64,000 nucleotides of DNA from Dromiciops gliroides (lineage: Eukaryota; Chordata; Mammalia; Microbiotheria; Microbiotheriidae), in the NCBI RefSeq assembly GCF_019393635.1, contig NC_057861.1, positions 168,913,577-168,977,576 of the forward strand, written 5' to 3'. Below, piece after piece: positions 53,855 to 64,000 of this stretch. Made by a program: the position numbers and the translations under genes. The notes under the pieces were generated by a model. That model had not been told where the DNA came from. It did not search any database and was given only the letters and a program-made list of their open reading frames with translations. Positions within the stretch are counted from its first letter, which is position 1. The number at the start of each line of letters is the position of its first letter.

Positions 53855-53997
53855 GGGGAGAGTGAGGTGGCACAGTGGATAAAGCACTGTCCCTGGATTC
53901 AGGAGAACCTGAGTTCAAATCTGGCCTCAGACACTTGACACTTACTAGCTGTGCAACCCTGGGCAAGTCACTTAACCTTCTTTGCCCTGCAAAAAAA
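53855..53997 (+). repeat. Marsupial tRNA-type SINE
   Basis: GGGGAGAGTGAGGTGGCACAGTGGAT to TTTGCCCTGC plus A-tail. 53390-53854 to its left is unassigned. Confidence 0.87.
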
Positions 53998-54004
53998 TAT
54001 CATT

Positions 54005-54248
54005 AGATAATAATAGCTAGCATTTGGGTTCACAAAGAACTTTGATACTTCCTCTCATTTGTATTTCACAACAGCCTTGTGAAGTAGGTACTATTAGTAC
54101 TCTCATTGTACAGATGAAGAAATTATAGCTAGAAGGTTAAATAAGTTACCTTTTAGATTTACAAGGCTAGTAAATGCTCTATGAAGGATGAATGAAGGCT
54201 TTTTTCTGACTCCATTGTAGTATCTATCCATTATCCTACCCAGCTGCC
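54005..54248 (-). repeat. MIR-type relic
   Basis: AGCTAGCATTTGGGTTCACAAAG, CACAACAGCCTTGTGAAGTAGGTACTATTAG, ACAGATGAAGAAATT and CCCAGCTGCC, minus orientation. Confidence 0.65.
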
Positions 54249-54299
54249 TTTTGCACTTTATGGCACCTGCTTCAGTGCCAGGTACAAGATAGTAGGTGT

Positions 54300-54700
54300 T
54301 CAATAACCCAATCTAATCTAACAAACATTTATTAAGTGCATACTATGTGCCAGGCTCTGTGCTAAACTCTGGGGATATACTCAATTAAAAGAAAGACCAT
54401 CCCTGCCGTCAAGAATTTTACAGTATGATGGGGAGAGGGAAAATAACACTCAAAAGGTGGCAAAAAGTCCTGTTTTGCCATCTATAAAAGAAGGGACTGG
54501 GGGGAGTTTAATACTCCACCCTTCAGCCCTCCAATCAGAGATCAGAAGAGGCTGAGGGAGGTGGTGTCAGTCAAGGCTTGAGTTAGCAGCATGGTGCTAG
54601 ATTAGAGGTGAAGAGTTTAACCCGGGAGGGCGTGTCATCTTGGTCCATAGCAGAGATGAAATCAGCCAGAACAGCAGATGCTGGATGATTGTTGATTGAT
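54300..54700 (+). repeat. R1 head fragment
   Basis: ACATTTATTAAGTGCATACTATGTGCCAGGCTCTGTGCTAAAC, GGGGATATACTCAATTAAAAG, CCATCCCTGCCGTCAAGAATTTTACAG. The segment after 54480 is of uncertain origin. Confidence 0.55.
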
Positions 54701-54859
54701 TAATTGATAGTGTTTATAAGGTATATAATAAAATAGCTACTTAGCTCAAATAAATTAAATAGAAATGTTTGCCCATGAAATGTTTGCCATGAATACTGCC
54801 CCACTTTTCATAAATCCCCTTACTTTCTGATATACCTGTACCTGTGCTCCCTTTCCAGT

Positions 54860-55325
54860 CAGGAAAACCTGGAAGGTTGGTGACATAACGCTTTGCACTT
54901 TTCAAATCTCAAACAATCTTGTTAATTTATATTCTTGTCACTTTCCTCAATAATCCCTCCTTTCCTATTTATTCAGACTGCCCCTTAAATAGGAGTCAAT
55001 CTGGACTAACCCTTCTTTCATTACATATTTTCCTAGATTTTGAGAACTCAGTTAAGTATTCTTCTTTTTCAGGCAGCCTTCTTCACTGACCTAAGGCCTA
55101 GCTACCAACTTCACAAGTTTTAGGCATTTAACAGACTCTCTTATCTTGTATGCTGATTTATATTACTTGTGTGGGTTCTTTCAGGTATTCTATATTGTCA
55201 TTGTATCAGTCTACTTAATCTGTCTCAGACTTTTTTGTAATTGAACCCTCAGCACTTAGCCTAGTGTTTGACATATAGGAAACATTTAATAAGTACTTTT
55301 TCATACATTCATTCATTCATTCATA
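54860..55325 (+). repeat. L2-type 3' region with ATTC tail
   Basis: Weak L2 similarity (AGGCAGCCTTCTTCACTGACC; AGCACTTAGCCTAGTGTTTGACATATAGGAAACATTTAATAAG) ending in an ATTCATTCATTCATTC tail at about 55305-55323. Confidence 0.5.
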
Positions 55326-55329
55326 GTTT

Positions 55330-56010
55330 CTTAATTGCTAATGTATCTTTTAGATTCTTTTGCTTTATGAGGGTTTGTGACATTAGTTATAGTAAAAGAG
55401 AAACTGTATTGAATACTACCTGTTGTTTACAATTAGCTGGCACATATAATATTATTTTTCCTATTTATATTTAGTTCATGTCTACTAAAATCAGATGGTA
55501 ACAATACCTATCTGAAAAAGAAATATAATTCAAAATTTCAACGTAAGATAAATAAGAATAATCCCAACTGATTCATATTTTCAATACTCTGGGTATTAAA
55601 TCATTTACAGATATACATTTTTACACTAAAATTTTTATATCACCCAAAATGAAAAATTTCAAGGCTTTCTTTCTAACTATTGCACTTTTCAGTTTTTTCA
55701 GTTGCATTGAAAAAAATGTACAATATTTCCCGGTTTTTTAGGCAGTGAAGACAAGTATGTAGTGTTGTGAATATTTCCCTACTTTGCTGGGATCATGCCT
55801 TACATACTCCTCTGTGAACTTCCATGATACTCACAGGAAGTGCCTGGAAAAATCGTTCTATGTTTAAGATAATCTAAACGATTTGTTTGGAAAGAATGGA
55901 GAGGTTAGTGGAAATGTGCTTCTCAAGTTGTATTAGAAATCACTTACATTTCCTTATTGTGTTTTGTTTTCCAGTGTGGGCCCTGACTTGAAAAATATTT
56001 TATTAAAAAA
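55330..56010. other. Unassigned AT-rich DNA
   Basis: Nothing recognised. The ORF at 55268-55474 begins in the L2 tail repeat. Confidence 0.4.
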
Positions 56011-56015
56011 AACCC

Positions 56016-56210
56016 GGGGCAGCTAGGTGGCGCAGTGGATAGAGTCAGGCCCTGTCAGGAGTCAGGAGTACCTGAGTTCAAATCCGGCCTCAGACACTTA
56101 ATACTTACTAGCTGTGTGACCCTGGGCAAGTCACTTAACTCCAATTCCCTCACTAAAAAAAACAAAAAACAAAAAACAAAGAAACAAAAAAACAAACCAA
56201 AAAAACCAAA
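56016..56210 (+). repeat. Marsupial tRNA-type SINE with long A-rich tail
   Basis: GGGGCAGCTAGGTGGCGCAGTGGAT to AACTCCAATTCCCTCAC, then about 55 bp of AAAAAAC-type tail. Confidence 0.9.
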
Positions 56211-56679
56211 CCCACCTCATTTCAGGAATTCAGCATTGACTTCAGGGTATTTTGTTGTATTACCCTGTATCCAATAGATAAGAAACTAAGCTCCCTTTCC
56301 CAGATTATCTTTTGGAAATGGGGCATCCACATGAAAAAGAAAAGTCCTTCTAACATTTTCACCTCTTGCAGAGTTATATCTCTGAGAAAGAGAAACCTGG
56401 TAGTGGACAGAAGAATAAGGTGGGCATTGGAAAAATTAACTCTCCTTTGTCCACATAAATTTCAGTCTCATCCTTGAATGGCTGTGTGAGCTCTTCAATT
56501 CATTGACCCTAATGGAGATAAGAGATGGAAACTGTGAGGTTGGAATGATTGTAATGTGCAATATTGCTAGGGTCATGTGCTTGGTTAATTTCCTTCCAAA
56601 GGGAGGGAAGGAATGAAGGAGAATGGGAAGGGTAAGTGCAGTCATTCATTCACTCACTTTCAATTCTTACTGGGGACCA
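56211..56679. other. Unassigned DNA
   Basis: Nothing recognised; the 69-codon minus ORF at 56436-56645 has no features. Confidence 0.4.
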
Positions 56680-56995
56680 CATATAATAAATGTTCCTGAC
56701 TCCATCAAGGGCATTTCTTCCATTTAATGAGCACGTTCCAGGAAAGAGACATTGCTCAAGTACAAGGGTTCAGTTTGCAGTGAGCCACAAATCACATTTC
56801 ATTTATCAGGCCCTACAGATGACAGGATATCATCTAATCCCTGGAGAGCCATATTCATTAAAAAGAAATCTTAAGTAATTACAACAATTAATTGACTTGA
56901 AACAGTTTCTGGTGGATAAGGTTTACATAATTCATTTGCCAGACAAAACAAGCCTGAACAAGTCAGGCTAACACGTTATTTAGAAGCATCTTCCT
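56680..56995. other. Repeat-free island (candidate regulatory DNA)
   Basis: Unique sequence with a dense homeobox-like stretch (TTAAGTAATTACAACAATTAATTGAC near 56870-56895) and CATTTATCAGGCCCTACAG. Texture of a conserved enhancer; inference only. 56996-57425 beyond is unassigned. Confidence 0.3.
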
Positions 56996-57429
56996 CTCTG
57001 TGCTGAGGATAGCAGTGTATGGATAAGGTAGTGCTATGGTGAGCCATATACAGGGAGAGACAGGGTAAAGAATGAGAGCTAAAAAGAAGCCTGGAAGGCT
57101 GGGCCACACTCTCTCTCCACAATTTGTTGGTCCTTAAGATGTGCTCTATTCATTATCATTATGAAAACTGATATTATAAGAGAAGAAATAGGTATAGTTC
57201 AAACCTGGGATTGAAGACATACCTGCAGATCTTTAGACAGAACCCTTTTAAGTGACTGAATTTTAAAAAGCCATGTTTAATTAACCATAAGAAAGATAGG
57301 GACCATGGTCTCTACTATTCCAGAAAAAAAAGTTTTCAAAAATAATCCCATCAAAGTAACATTCTACTGGTATTTTTGTAGCCTGTCCATAGCTCCTTTT
57401 CCCTAAGATCTCAGATATACAGAGGGTCA

Positions 57430-57545
57430 GTGTAGTAGGATGGATAGCTAGTCCTTTTCAAAATCAGACTTTCCTGTCCTGTATGTGACATATATTTGCT
57501 GTGTGACTCTGGACAAGTTACTTTAACTAACCTCTAGGTATTCTA
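57430..57545 (+). repeat. MIR-like relic
   Basis: GTGTAGTAGGATGGATAGCTAG and TTTGCTGTGTGACTCTGGACAAGTTACTT. Confidence 0.5.
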
Positions 57546-57639
57546 GGCAATTCCCCAAATTATAAACTGCCCAGAGGCTGCAGGCCTATTTTGGTGGAGG
57601 GCATCTACTCATCCAGGAATTCACAGCTCAATCCTTATT

Positions 57640-57960
57640 GTATTTAATGCAAAAACTTTATCGCTAGGCTAGGAATCCAAAGATCAAACATGATGCAATC
57701 TTTGCCCCTGGAGAGTTTCTATTAGAGGGGATATGACAAATAGGTAAATATGCCTATAAGGTGCGATGGGGACAAAGGAGAAACAAATACTCTTGGAAAC
57801 TTTGAGGAAGGAAAAGTGCTTTCAGCTAGGTAGTCAGGGAATGATTCATGGATAAGATGGTGTGTGAACTGAGATGACAAAGAAGAGAAGGATTGTGCAA
57901 GGGAGAGATGAAGAGACAGTGTTTTCCAGGCATGAATAGAAGAAAGTAGATTAAATTTAG
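57640..57960 (+). repeat. R1 copy
   Basis: CAATCTTTGCCCCTGGAGAGTTTCTATTAGAGGGGA and GTTTTCCAGGCATGAATAG in R1 order. Confidence 0.5.
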
Positions 57961-58001
57961 AGAGTGACTTCACTAGGTAATTTTGCTGCATCATTGATTT
58001 T

Positions 58002-58178
58002 GTTGTTGTGGTGGTCCAGTTGTTTCAGTCATGTCCAACTCTTGGTAACCCCATTTGGGGTTTTCTTGGTAAAGACACTGGAATGGTTTGCCATTTCCTT
58101 CTCCAGCTCATTTTACAGATGAAGAACTGAGGTAAACAAGGTGAAGTGATTTTCCCAGGGTCACACAGCTAGTAAGTG
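58002..58178 (-). repeat. RTE-tailed SINE (MAR1-like) with 11-bp TSD
   Basis: TCATTGATTTT at 57991-58001 and 58179-58189. It stops inside the body (CACAGCTAGTAAGTG), so it is 5'-truncated with an intact TSD, showing truncated insertion rather than later decay. Confidence 0.85.
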
Positions 58179-58579
58179 TCATTGATTTTAGGTTCTATGA
58201 AACGTACTTTTCCTATGAATCTATAATAAGCAATGAAATAATGTGGTAGAAGCCCTAATGCTAGTCATGTTACATAAGACTTTCACTGACAATAACTATC
58301 CTGTGTGGGGAGAAATTGAGATTCCATGTAATAATGAGCTGTGTTATATAAAAGAGTTTTAACATACCTACTTGGTGTGTTTATCTTTCAAAAAAGCGGA
58401 AAATAGTGCACAAAACATGGGCATTCCCAGGAATGATAGCTTCCTAATAAACCTTTTTCCTCTCTTAGACCCTGGGGGGTCTAACAGAGATAGAAACCTT
58501 TAAATCCCCCTTAAAAAGACACTTTTACAGAAATTAGGTTCTCAGGATCACATTGTAAGTTTAAAGTTAGGGGAGCCCT

Positions 58580-58742
58580 GTTGTTGTTCATTTGTTTGTT
58601 TATGCCCTACTCCTCATGAGCCCATCTGGAGTTTTCTGTGTGGATATCAGAATGCTCTGTTATTTCCTTCTCTAGCTCATTTTATAGATGAGAAAACTGA
58701 GGCAGAAAGGGTTAAATGACTTGCCCACAGTCATATCACAGA
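58580..58742 (-). repeat. RTE-tailed SINE (MAR1-like), truncated
   Basis: TTGTTGTTCATTTGTTTG, TTATTTCCTTCTCTAGCTCATTTTATAGATGAG, GACTTGCCCACAGTCA. 58190-58579 to its left is unassigned. Confidence 0.7.
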
Positions 58743-58749
58743 CCTGGTC

Positions 58750-59275
58750 CCATTCCATTTCAGGGATTCTCACAACTGCTCTGTGAGCTAAGTAGGAATT
58801 AACCTCATTTTATAAGCTGAGAAGAATAGACTATCAGAGCAGGAAGGAACATTATAGTTGAACTTGTGCCTGAACAACAATCCACCCCCCCAACTTCCCT
58901 AATAAAAGGGGAGATCATCCAGCTTTTGCTTGAAGACCTCTAATGAAGGGACCCCTTCATCTCTCCTTCCAGTCCATCTGTTGTTTCAACAGTGTTAATT
59001 GTGAGGAATTTTTTCCTAACAGTGAGTCTAAATCTTAATGAAGTTAAATGACTTGTCTAAGGTCACAAAATAATTAGACTTAGACCTGGGACTAGATTCA
59101 AGGGAGAGTTCATAACATAGCTACATAACTGAACCTTTTCATTTTACAGATGTGAGCCTCAGAAGGGTAAAGTAGTTTCCCCTAAGGTTACATAGCTAGT
59201 TAGTAGAGAGCCATGACTACTTAGGGCTTTGGACTTCCATTCCAGCGATTTCCCCCACTATACTAGGTGTTCTTA
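58750..59275 (-). repeat. Cluster of MIR/THER relics
   Basis: 58750-58815 (CACAACTGCTCTGTGAGCTAAGTAGG); 58820-58900 (AATAGACTATCAGAGCAGGAAGGAAC); 59040-59110 (GACTTGTCTAAGGTCACAAAATAATTAGAC); 59135-59275 (ATTTTACAGATGTGAGCCTCAGAAGGG, CATAGCTAGTTAGTAG). Confidence 0.5.
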
Positions 59276-59454
59276 ACATAGTTAGGCATAGGACTATTGG
59301 GACATCTTGTTTCCCCACTTTCTGTTGAAGGAACATTATGGGACTTTCTAAGACTTGAAGATAGAAGAGGAGGATCAGCTAGAATATTCAAAAAACGTTT
59401 GTGAAGTCCTCCAAAATATATATGATTAAATTCTTCTTTTGATAATTTAACTTG

Positions 59455-59686
59455 TGTCTTGACTGTTCATGACCTTATTTGGGGTTTTCTTGGCAAAGAT
59501 ACTGGAGTGATTTGCCATGTCCTTCTCCAGATCATTTTACAGATGAGAAAACTGAGGCAAACAGGGTTAAGTGACTTGCTCAGGGTCACACAGTTAGTAA
59601 ATGTCTGAGGTCAGATTTGAACTCAGGAAGATGAACCTTTCTCACTGAAGGTCCATTACTCTATCCACTATACTACCTAGCTGCCC
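59455..59686 (-). repeat. RTE-tailed SINE (MAR1-like)
   Basis: GTTCATGACCTTATTTGGGGTTTTCTTGGCAAAG, GTCCTTCTCCAGATCATTTTACAGATGAG, CTACCTAGCTGCCC. 59687-60190 beyond is unassigned. Confidence 0.82.
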
Positions 59687-60194
59687 TATTGATAATAGGC
59701 ATAGCTTAAAGTGGGAGAAAAAGAAACTGAATTGATTTATCATTAAATAACTCTTGAACACAACCCTCCATTTGGGTTTTCCTTTCCTCCATCCCTGATA
59801 GATAGAGACAGTCTATAATTTTGGACTCTGTGTGGAAAGGAGAAAGGGGGGGGGAAGAGCCAGAATGTGATAGGGAAAGATGGGAGGAGAAAATAATAAT
59901 TGACATTTATATGGCATTATGAAGTTTTCAGAGCTCTGTATTTATGTAAGATAGGTATGTTCACATGGGTTATCTAAACTATAGACATGGCTTATAGGCA
60001 GCCTGGATAGACAACTCTGGCATTTAGTCTGCCTTTGTGAAGAGGAAGAAAACTAGGGAGTTTTGTCTGTACTGTCTGTAAGCTAGCTGGGGAAAGGTGG
60101 GGAGGGTCAGGCTGTCCCCAGGAGTTCTGCAAGGCTGACCATTCTTTTCTTCAGTTTCTGAGATGGGTATCAGACTAGAATCCCATCTATATGA

Positions 60195-60760
60195 TCCCTC
60201 AAATGTCCCTGGTATAGGCATATTATTTTTAAGGGTTTGGAAAGAAGGTACCTCTCAAGCTGCTCTTGAGGAGGATAGTCCTTAGCTTAAACTTTCTAGT
60301 CTAGCTTCTCCCCACCAAATGCTGACTACACAATAAACCATCATAAATAGAGTATAAACTCATTTATTTAAGGAATCATAAAAGAGACATCAGAAGAGTT
60401 ATACAGATTAGAATATGCCAAATAATACACAATTGTGAATGAGCTCTTTAGCAGGGAGTGAGATGAAATCTTAGTTCACACTGAGAGAGCACCTGATCTT
60501 AGCAAGGAAGTTGTCTCTTTAAAGTCTATAGGGAGACAAATTAGAAATTAAGGACATGTTGAAGAACCAGCTTGCCCTACATTTTGGTTGCTTCTGAAGT
60601 CTCTCTCTTTTTTCCCCACAAGTCTTTGTTTAAGAGTTTCTGGAACCTTATATGCCTCTCTCCTCAAAAGAACTTCTTCCATCGTGAAAACACACAGTGC
60701 TGTCTCAGCATTTTCTCCATGAGTTAGGAGTCACATCCCCAATTGCAAACTCCAATTGCA
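60195..60760 (-). repeat. R3-like diverged fragment, copy 3
   Basis: CACAATAAACCATCATAAATAG, CATTTATTTAAGGAATCATAAAAGAGACATCAGAAGAG and GAATATGCCAAATAATACACAATTGTGAATGAG align with the centre of R3 copies 1 and 2, including the minus-strand AATAAA. Termini not found. Confidence 0.4.
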
Positions 60761-60839
60761 AATTGCAAACATTTTGCATGCAAAAAATTAGCCTGGATCC
60801 AGGTTGGGAGGGCCTTGAAAAATTCTATTTTATTTGGTT

Positions 60840-61995
60840 CTTGAAAAGATGATTTTAGAATTCAAGTGTAAGACTTTACATTTATCCTTTTAATTTTGGC
60901 TTAATGGTCTAGTCTGTCCAGATCCCTTTGGTTCTTGACTCTGTCATCCAACATGATAGCTATCCTTCCTGATTTGCTGGTATTTGAAAACTGGACAATC
61001 GCTGCTATAGATGCTTTTTTCCCAGGTAATCAACAAAAATATTAAAAAGTACCAGGCAAGGGCAGCTAAGTGGTGCAGTGGATAAAGCACTGGCTCTGGA
61101 TTCAGGAGGACCTGAGTTCAAATCCAGTCTCAGACACTTGACATTTACTAGATATGTGACCCTAGGCAAGTCACTTAACCCTTATTTCCCTGCAAAAAAC
61201 ACACAAAAACAAAACCCCAAACAAACAAACAAACAAAAAGCACCAGGCCAAGCACAGATGCCTGGGGTGCTTCATTGGGACTTCCTTCCAAGTTGATATA
61301 AAATAATTAATTATTACTCTCTGGGTCCAGCCATGCAACCTGTTCTGAACCCACCATTTTTGTATTATCATCTGTTCCATTTCTGTACACTTTCCCCACA
61401 AGAACAGCAAGAAAGGCCCTGTCAAAGTCTTGGCTAAAATCAAGGGAAACACAATCTACAATATTCCCTTGAACTGCCAGTTTAGAAGCCTTCTCAAAAG
61501 AGGAAATAAGATTAATTTAACACAGCCTAGTTGTCGGTTAGCCATGTTGGCTTTGCGATGACTGCTTTCTTTTCTTAATGTTCACTGACTATTAATTTAG
61601 TTATACCACAATTTTGTCAAGAATCAAAGACAAGTTCACTGTCCTGTAGTTCTCAAACTCCAATGATTTAAAAAACAAATCAGAACATTTCCCCACTACC
61701 AGTTGTGTCATATCTCCTGTTTTCCATAAACTTTCCGATATAACCCCAACAGCCAATTCTCTCAGCACTCAACTGACTTGATTTCCTCAAGGGAAGCTAA
61801 GTGCTCTTTTACGAGGTCCCTATTTAGACTGCCGTCCAACTACCTGCTAGTTACTCTTTTCTGGCCCTTTGTAATTCAAAGATCATTCACTTTGACTGGG
61901 AAACAAAAGTCACATGTTACCTGAATAGCTTTGCCTTCTTTCCAGTGTGCACTATTGTCTCCTCCCTTTCCAGCAATGATCCTGTCTTTTCTTTG
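60840..61995 (-). pseudogene. CR1/L3-type LINE relic (reverse-transcriptase region)
   Basis: Minus strand. The phrases GCCTGGGGTGCTTCATTGG, CTCTCTGGGTCCAGCCATGCAACC, CCTGTCAAAGTCTTGGCTAAAATCAAGGG and TAGCCATGTTGGCTTTGCGATGACTGC are the reverse complement of CR1-family RT domain coding DNA in its usual order. Heavily decayed, with no long open frame. Split by a SINE at 61060-61240. Weak continuation at 62430-62680 on the other side of an R1 copy. Confidence 0.75.
61060..61240 (+). repeat. Marsupial tRNA-type SINE with AAAC tail
   Basis: GGGCAGCTAAGTGGTGCAGTGGAT to TTTCCCTGC, then an AAACAAACAAAC tail. Flanks AAAGTACCAGGCA and AAAGCACCAGGCC, an imperfect TSD. Confidence 0.88.
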
Positions 61996-62428
61996 ATTCT
62001 CCACTAAAGCTCAAATCAGTCAGTCACAAGCATTTATTAAATGCCTACTATGTGCCTGGTACTGTGCTAAGCACCTTAGATACAAAGACAAGCAAAACCA
62101 TGGTCCTCCCTACAAGGAACTCACATTTTAATGGGGGAGACAACATGCAAACATTCATGCAGGTATAAAACATATACAGTGTAATGGGAGATAATCTCAG
62201 AGAGAAAGCACCAGAGATGAAGAAAATGGAAGGGCCTCCTTCTAAAGGTGGGATTTGGGCTGAGTCTTGAAGGAAGCAAGAGAAGACAGAGAGCACTTCA
62301 GGCATGGGGGACAATCAGTGAAAAGACATGGAACTCAGATATGGCGTGTGGTAGGGATACCAAGTGGGCCAGTGTCACTAGACCATAGACTATAGAGAAG
62401 GGAGTAAGGTGTAAGAAAAACTAGAATT
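61996..62428 (+). repeat. R1 copy inserted in the CR1/L3 relic
   Basis: CAAGCATTTATTAAATGCCTACTATGTGCCTGGTACTGTGCTAAGC, GGGGGAGACAACATGCAAAC, GGGCTGAGTCTTGAAGGAAG, CACTTCAGGCATGGGGGACA: the cleanest R1 head in the window. CR1-like sequence lies on both sides. Confidence 0.65.
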
Positions 62429-62689
62429 ATAGTTGTTTTCAGCTTTCCTTCCCAGCGTCAGCTTCTTTTTCTGAGGGTCTGACATAATTTTTACAGGACC
62501 AAGCTAGGTTTTCTTATTTCCCGACTTTAAACTGCTTCTATCTTCTTTATTTTTTTTAAACTTTAAAATAAATTACCCTTACACACATTTATGAACTCCC
62601 TGGCTGCATCCTTCTCTACAACTGAAAGGTATCAAGGAAATTAAAGGTAACTGTCCCTCACAAAAAGATTGTCATTTTCTGAATTAAAG

Positions 62690-63215
62690 GAAAAATGCTT
62701 GCCTCTCATGGCGGTAATTGTTGAAAACATAGGGCTCCAGATTGCTGAACTCAAATCTCTTTTATGTGGGGAAAGGTTTCTAGATGCCTGTAAAAAGGGG
62801 AAAACATATGCTTTTCAGGGAAAAATCTGGGCATGACAAGCTCTTCCCAGGCTATTATATACAATGGGGTCAGTTTGGTCCAAAGAGTATGATGTCAGGG
62901 GGATTTATCACATTTCTAGTTTCCTGTGGTCCTAAGTCATGAAATGAAAGTCATGTATCCCATGTGTGGCTGTCGTGTAATTCATTGGGCTCTCTGCTTA
63001 TACCAAAGTTACTTATCCTTAGGCCCAGGATGACCCTGACTCTGAGATCTGAGAATTTAAACTAATCTCAAAGATTCTTTTCTTTAGACATTACTTGAGT
63101 AATGAAATTCAGACTTTTGAATCTGTCATTCAACAAGTACTAAATGAATTTCTGGGAGGCTCCTATCATTATGTAAGTATGAGCCAATGACTCAACTTTG
63201 AGGAAGATTACTGAA
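62690..63215. other. Unassigned DNA, no repeats seen
   Basis: No recognisable gene or transposon; compositionally ordinary. Confidence 0.35.
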
Positions 63216-63220
63216 AGGTG

Positions 63221-63398
63221 AGGCAGCTGGAGGACATAGTGGATAGAGCACCAATTCTGGAGCCAGGAAGACTAGTCTTCCTGAGTTCAAATCTGACCTC
63301 AGACACTTGACACTTAACTAGCTGTGTGACCCTGGGCAAGTCACTTAATCCCCATTGCCCCACCAAAAAAACCCCAAAAAACAAAAACAAAAAACAAA
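63221..63398 (+). repeat. Marsupial tRNA-type SINE
   Basis: AGGCAGCTGGAGGACATAGTGGAT to CATTGCCCCACC and an AAAAACAAAAAACAAA tail. Carries GAAGACTAGTCTTCCTGAG, a MAR1-like central segment, so it may be a hybrid subtype. Confidence 0.82.
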
Positions 63399-63424
63399 GT
63401 TCTGAGAAGTCATGTTCAAAAATT

Positions 63425-63671
63425 GTTTTTGTTCGGTCGATTTTTAGTTGTGTTGGACTCTTTGTGATCTCATTTGGGATTTCCTTGGCGGAGATACTGG
63501 AGTAGTTTGCTATTTCCTTCTCCAGATCATTTTACAGATGAGGAACTGAGTAAACCGGGTGAGAGCCCAGAGTCACACAGCTAGTAAGTGTCAGGCCAGA
63601 TTTGAACTCAGGAAGATGAGTCTTTCTGATTCTAAGCCCAGTGCTCTATCCACTGCACCACTTAGCTGCCC
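63425..63671 (-). repeat. RTE-tailed SINE (MAR1-like)
   Basis: TTGTGTTGGACTCTTTGTGATCTCATTTGGG, CCTTGGCGGAGATACTGGAGTAGTTTGC, CACTTAGCTGCC. Flanks ATGTTCAAAA and ATGTTCAGAA suggest an aged TSD. 63680-64000 after it is unassigned. Confidence 0.82.
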
Positions 63672-64000
63672 TATGTTCAGAAGCACCTTTAGCAAGTTGG
63701 GGGAACAAAAGGAGCCCTCCACAATCTCACCAATTTATGTTTATGGAAGGTTTATAAGCCTATGAATTAGAGAGCAAGGACTAGATTTGATTCTTGGGGC
63801 AGTGAGCTATTGGGAAGGCCTTGGTGGCAAAGACTATCCATATGTGCAGAAAATTAATTTTAGCCCTCAAATGACTTTATGAGGAAGAAAACTTGAATAT
63901 CTGTTCATATTTTCAAATTTTCACAAGAAACCATTTTTATCTTAAAGAAATTATGCTCAACTTTTACTGTTTCACTGAAATTAAAAAAAAAGCCTTTTTA

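Noticed and set aside
1-64000. A host protein-coding gene or multi-exon structure
   Set aside because: No open frame outside transposons shows recognisable domains or a convincing splice-site series. The window may still lie in a large intron, which one window cannot exclude.

Overview
The window reads as an intergenic or deep-intronic stretch of a marsupial nuclear genome. I found no protein-coding host gene, rRNA, tRNA or CRISPR array. The diagnosis rests on repeats. Young tRNA-type SINEs opening GGGGCAGCTAGGTGGC.CAGTGGAT occur on both strands, many with intact target-site duplications (TSDs). RTE-tailed SINEs of the MAR1 kind, MIR and L2 relics and marsupial-type L1 tails are also present. 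The opossum SINE variant ending in an AGACGGAAGGTAAGGGTT-like tail was not seen, so an Australian (australidelphian) marsupial is more likely than an opossum. That last step is inference.

Layout. 1-5.6 kb: old GA-rich dispersed repeats (called R1 here), MIR relics and unassigned DNA. 5.6-7.5 kb: a duplicated TATC block, a 5'-truncated L1 with a perfect 20-bp TSD, and a SINE. 7.5-13.2 kb: mostly unassigned, with a repeat-free island at 10.2-11.25 kb carrying a small secreted-protein-like ORF, and a MIR split by an L1 tail. 13.2-16.5 kb: a decayed L1 ORF2 half riddled with SINEs. 17.2-23.2 kb: a nest in which one full-length HAL1-like element (copy A) sits inside another (copy B). 23.5-35 kb: SINEs, simple repeats and two repeat-poor islands, one with a POU octamer palindrome and an RFX X-box palindrome; an LTR-like element (R3) interrupts R1 at 31.4-32.3 kb. 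35.4-37.9 kb: HAL1-like copy C. 40.4-43.8 kb: full-length HAL1-like copy D, split by an LTR-like insert. 45.4-47.7 kb: an ERV LTR with a tRNA-Arg-type primer-binding site and a second R3 element. 48-64 kb: L1 tails, L2, MIR, SINEs and a CR1/L3 relic.

How the parts relate. The central theme is a family of half-L1 (HAL1-like) retrotransposons. Each has an L1-type 5'UTR opening with a YY1-like CAAGATGGC site, an ORF1 nucleic-acid chaperone gene, no full ORF2, an antisense SINE captured at one fixed junction, a purine-rich spacer and an L1 3' end. Lacking their own reverse transcriptase they must be moved in trans by L1. ORF1 in copy A is nearly intact. In copy B the ORF1 N terminus carries a good PIP-box (PCNA-binding) match. 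The family assignments come from recognising conserved phrases by eye and were not confirmed by database search.
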